From Acidobacteriota bacterium (GTDB lineage Bacteria > Acidobacteriota > Blastocatellia > Pyrinomonadales > Pyrinomonadaceae), in assembly GCA_024640445.1 (NCBI GenBank), contig JAHEEZ010000131.1, positions 1 to 9,592 on the forward strand: 9,592 nt of DNA. The letters run 5' to 3'. Below the pieces are notes generated by a model. The model had not been told where the DNA came from, searched no databases, and saw only the letters and a list, made by a program, of their open reading frames with translations. Both the position numbers and the translations under genes were made by a program. This document shows, in pieces, positions 6,203 to 9,592 of this stretch (position 1 is the first letter of the stretch; each line of letters starts with the position of its first letter).

Positions 6203-6243
6203 GCGCCTGCGGCGCATTGGGCAGGCACAGGTCCTGCCCCTAC
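6203..6243. repeat. Solo hairpin repeat element
   Basis: This single copy has the same core as the 61-bp array, with GCGCCTGCGGCGC (6203-6215) followed by GGGCAGG (6219-6225), the CACAGGT loop and CCTGCCC (6233-6239), then CTAC. It is in the same orientation as the array and separated from it by about 55 unique bases. It ends 20 bases before the -35 of the tRNA promoter, so it could bound that transcription unit. Confidence 0.85.
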
Positions 6244-6263
6244 AATTCCTCCTGTCTCCCCGT

Positions 6264-6292
6264 TTGACCGCCGAACCCATCAGCCGTATCAT
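6264..6292 (+). promoter_or_regulatory. Predicted tRNA-Leu promoter
   Basis: TTGACC (6264-6269) and TATCAT (6287-6292) are spaced by exactly 17 bases, each five of six to the sigma-70 consensus. Transcription would begin about 5 bases before the mature tRNA 5' end at 6305. This is the best-formed promoter in the window. Confidence 0.7.
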
Positions 6293-6304
6293 TTCTATTC
6301 CCGT

Positions 6305-6388
6305 GCCGGAGTGGCGAAATCGGTATACGCACCAGACTCAAAATCTGGCGAGAGCAATCTCATGTCGGTTCGAGTCCGACCTCCGGCA
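6305..6388 (+). tRNA. tRNA-Leu (anticodon CAA)
   Basis: This is an 84-base class II tRNA. The acceptor stem is GCCGGAG (6305-6311) with CTCCGGC (6381-6387) and discriminator A at 6388. The anticodon stem CCAGA/TCTGG encloses the loop CTCAAAA, giving anticodon CAA at 6339-6341, which reads the UUG leucine codon. The long variable arm is GAGA-GCAA-TCTC, as expected for leucine, and the T arm is GTCGG-TTCGAGT-CCGAC. The D arm holds the TGG...CGGTATACGCA pattern. The CCA end is not encoded and must be added after transcription. It is a single-gene transcript with its own promoter; no clear terminator follows before the convergent ppsR. Confidence 0.96.
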
Positions 6389-6434
6389 TTCATTTTGATC
6401 TTCACAGAAGATTCGCTACGGTTCCGGAATCAAG

Positions 6435-7259
6435 TCAGAACTGTCTCCTGAGACCTCCGATCTGCATTATCTTTGCTCCAAGTTCTTCAACGGACATCTG
6501 GGTAGAATTCAGATATTTGATCTTCGCCTTTCTATAGATGGCTTCGGCTTGGGCGATCTCGTACTGACATTGCCGGGATGAGGCGTATGAATCCCGGTTG
6601 TACCTCTCCTGACGCACCTGCTGAAGCCTGAAAGGATCGATCGTCAGCCCAAACAGCTTGTCCTTGTGTTCTTCAAGCACGTCGGGCAGCCGGTTCTTTT
6701 CCAGTTCAGAATCTGTCAACGGGTAGTTGGCGGCGTAAACCCCGTACTGGAGCGCAAGATAAAGACATGTGGGTGTCTTACCTGAACGCGAAACTCCAAC
6801 TATTATTATCTGGGCGCGATTGTATGAAGTCGTCGCGACTCCGTCATCCGTTTCAAGCGCGAAGTTCATCGCACCGATCCGCGTCACGTAACCCTTGGCG
6901 TTGACCATTCGGTGGGAAAGCCCTATTTTGTGCGAAGATTGCGTCTGGAGCACTTCCTCAAGAGGGTTTACAAACGTGTCGAAGAGATCAAAGAATTCGC
7001 AGTTGCACTCGGCGATCACCTTACGGATCTCATTATCGACAAGCGTCGCGAAAACTATCGGCTTTTCCCCACTTTCACCCACCGCCGCATTTACAAGCTC
7101 AACCGCTTTTTGCGCCTGCTCCCGCGAGTCCACAAATGGAAGTACTTCCGTATTGAATTCGACGTCGGGAAACTGGCTCAAGAGTGAATGGCCCAAAGCC
7201 TCAGCGGTAATTCCGGTCCTGTCCGAAATGATGAAAGCGTTGCGTTTTAGTGAAACCAT
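6435..7259 (-). CDS. ppsR: PEP synthase regulatory protein (kinase/pyrophosphorylase)
   Basis: The product is 274 residues, the typical length of the PSRP/DUF299 family. The bifunctional enzyme inactivates phosphoenolpyruvate synthase by ADP-dependent phosphorylation of a threonine next to the catalytic histidine and restores it by phosphate-dependent dephosphorylation. The N-terminus AFIISDRTGITAEALGHSLL (8-27) carries the family SDxTG motif. The nucleotide-binding loop is GVSRSGKTPT (155-164), followed by LYLA. The segment HRMVNAKGYVTRIGAMNFAL (116-135) is also characteristic. The gene is divergent from ppsA, its expected substrate, with 72 bases between them. The family also has a version that acts on pyruvate phosphate dikinase, but the neighbouring gene is PpsA, so the PpsR role is preferred. 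No Shine-Dalgarno sequence is evident before the ATG. Confidence 0.95.
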   Translation of the reverse strand: MVSLKRNAFIISDRTGITAEALGHSLLSQFPDVEFNTEVLPFVDSREQAQKAVELVNAAVGESGEKPIVFATLVDNEIRKVIAECNCEFFDLFDTFVNPLEEVLQTQSSHKIGLSHRMVNAKGYVTRIGAMNFALETDDGVATTSYNRAQIIIVGVSRSGKTPTCLYLALQYGVYAANYPLTDSELEKNRLPDVLEEHKDKLFGLTIDPFRLQQVRQERYNRDSYASSRQCQYEIAQAEAIYRKAKIKYLNSTQMSVEELGAKIMQIGGLRRQF

Positions 7260-7293
7260 TGGGAATTAGGGATTGGAGTTTTGTAAGACTATC

Positions 7294-7306
7294 ATTATCG
7301 TACAAT
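7294..7306. promoter_or_regulatory. Back-to-back -10 elements for ppsR and ppsA
   Basis: TACAAT (7301-7306) faces ppsA, and GATAAT on the minus strand (7299-7294) faces ppsR; each matches TATAAT at five of six. They are one base apart. Convincing -35 hexamers at standard spacing were not found for either, so the site is a tentative call. If real, the two promoters would compete or share an activator. Confidence 0.3.
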
Positions 7307-7331
7307 AACTTCCCAGCCAAAAATTTACACA

Positions 7332-9592
<2,261 letters not shown>

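Larger units (their letters stand above)
5850..6304. other. Gene-free region with repeats and tRNA promoter
   Basis: No credible protein gene is visible in these 455 bases. From the left it holds the upstream region of the HD-GYP gene, the 61-bp tandem array (6009-6147), a short unique stretch, one solo hairpin element (6203-6243) and the tRNA-Leu promoter (6264-6292). A minus-strand open frame across the array is a by-product of the GC-rich repeat and has no independent support. Confidence 0.75.

Noticed and set aside
6022..6228. Minus-strand open frame across the hairpin repeats (68 codons)
   Set aside because: Its product is just the translated GC-rich repeat (Arg/Ala/Cys/Pro rich), with no start context or family resemblance.
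6398..6412. Terminator hairpin after tRNA-Leu (ATCTTC-ACA-GAAGAT)
   Set aside because: The stem is only six AT-rich base pairs and no T-run follows on either strand.

Overview
This window reads as ordinary bacterial chromosome with moderately high GC content and compact single genes on both strands. It holds eight protein genes complete within the window, one protein gene cut by the right edge, and one tRNA. Lineage is uncertain. The mix of genes (DUF1844 protein, Pta, PpsR/PpsA, stand-alone HD-GYP regulator), the general lack of strong Shine-Dalgarno sequences and the GC-rich hairpin repeats would fit an Acidobacteriota (Blastocatellia-like) chromosome. That is an inference from style, not a proven placement.

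Layout from left to right. Positions 1-168 hold a degenerate repeat tract with one hairpin element. A leftward DUF1844 gene (169-720) diverges from mazG (875-1687), a nucleoside triphosphate pyrophosphohydrolase. mazG converges on a leftward pair, a YkvA/DUF1232 membrane protein (2183-2728) followed by a putative molybdenum-cofactor-carrier-like Rossmann protein (1684-2163). The mazG and carrier-like stop codons share a TTAA. Divergent from that pair is pta (2909-3910), phosphate acetyltransferase. A TetR-family regulator (4048-4620) follows, with a TTGACA promoter embedded in two related AATAAACG...TTTATT boxes. It converges on a leftward HD-GYP response-regulator-like gene (4716-5849) whose receiver domain has lost its phosphoacceptor aspartate. 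From 5850 to 6304 there is no gene. That stretch holds a 61-bp tandem array and a solo copy of the same hairpin repeat family seen at the left edge, then a very good sigma-70-type promoter for tRNA-Leu(CAA) (6305-6388). Last come the divergent ppsR (6435-7259) and ppsA (7332 to the window end), which regulate and catalyse PEP synthesis from pyruvate.

Functionally, pta (acetyl-CoA/acetyl phosphate) and ppsA with ppsR (pyruvate to PEP) belong to the same central-carbon node, but they are separate transcription units about 3.4 kb apart. MazG is a house-cleaning enzyme. The HD-GYP protein should degrade cyclic di-GMP, probably under a non-phosphorylation signal.

I found no defence system, mobile element, CRISPR array or clearly new multi-gene system. 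The most unusual things are the degenerate receiver of the HD-GYP protein, the hairpin repeat family present at two loci, and the doubled operator in front of tetR.
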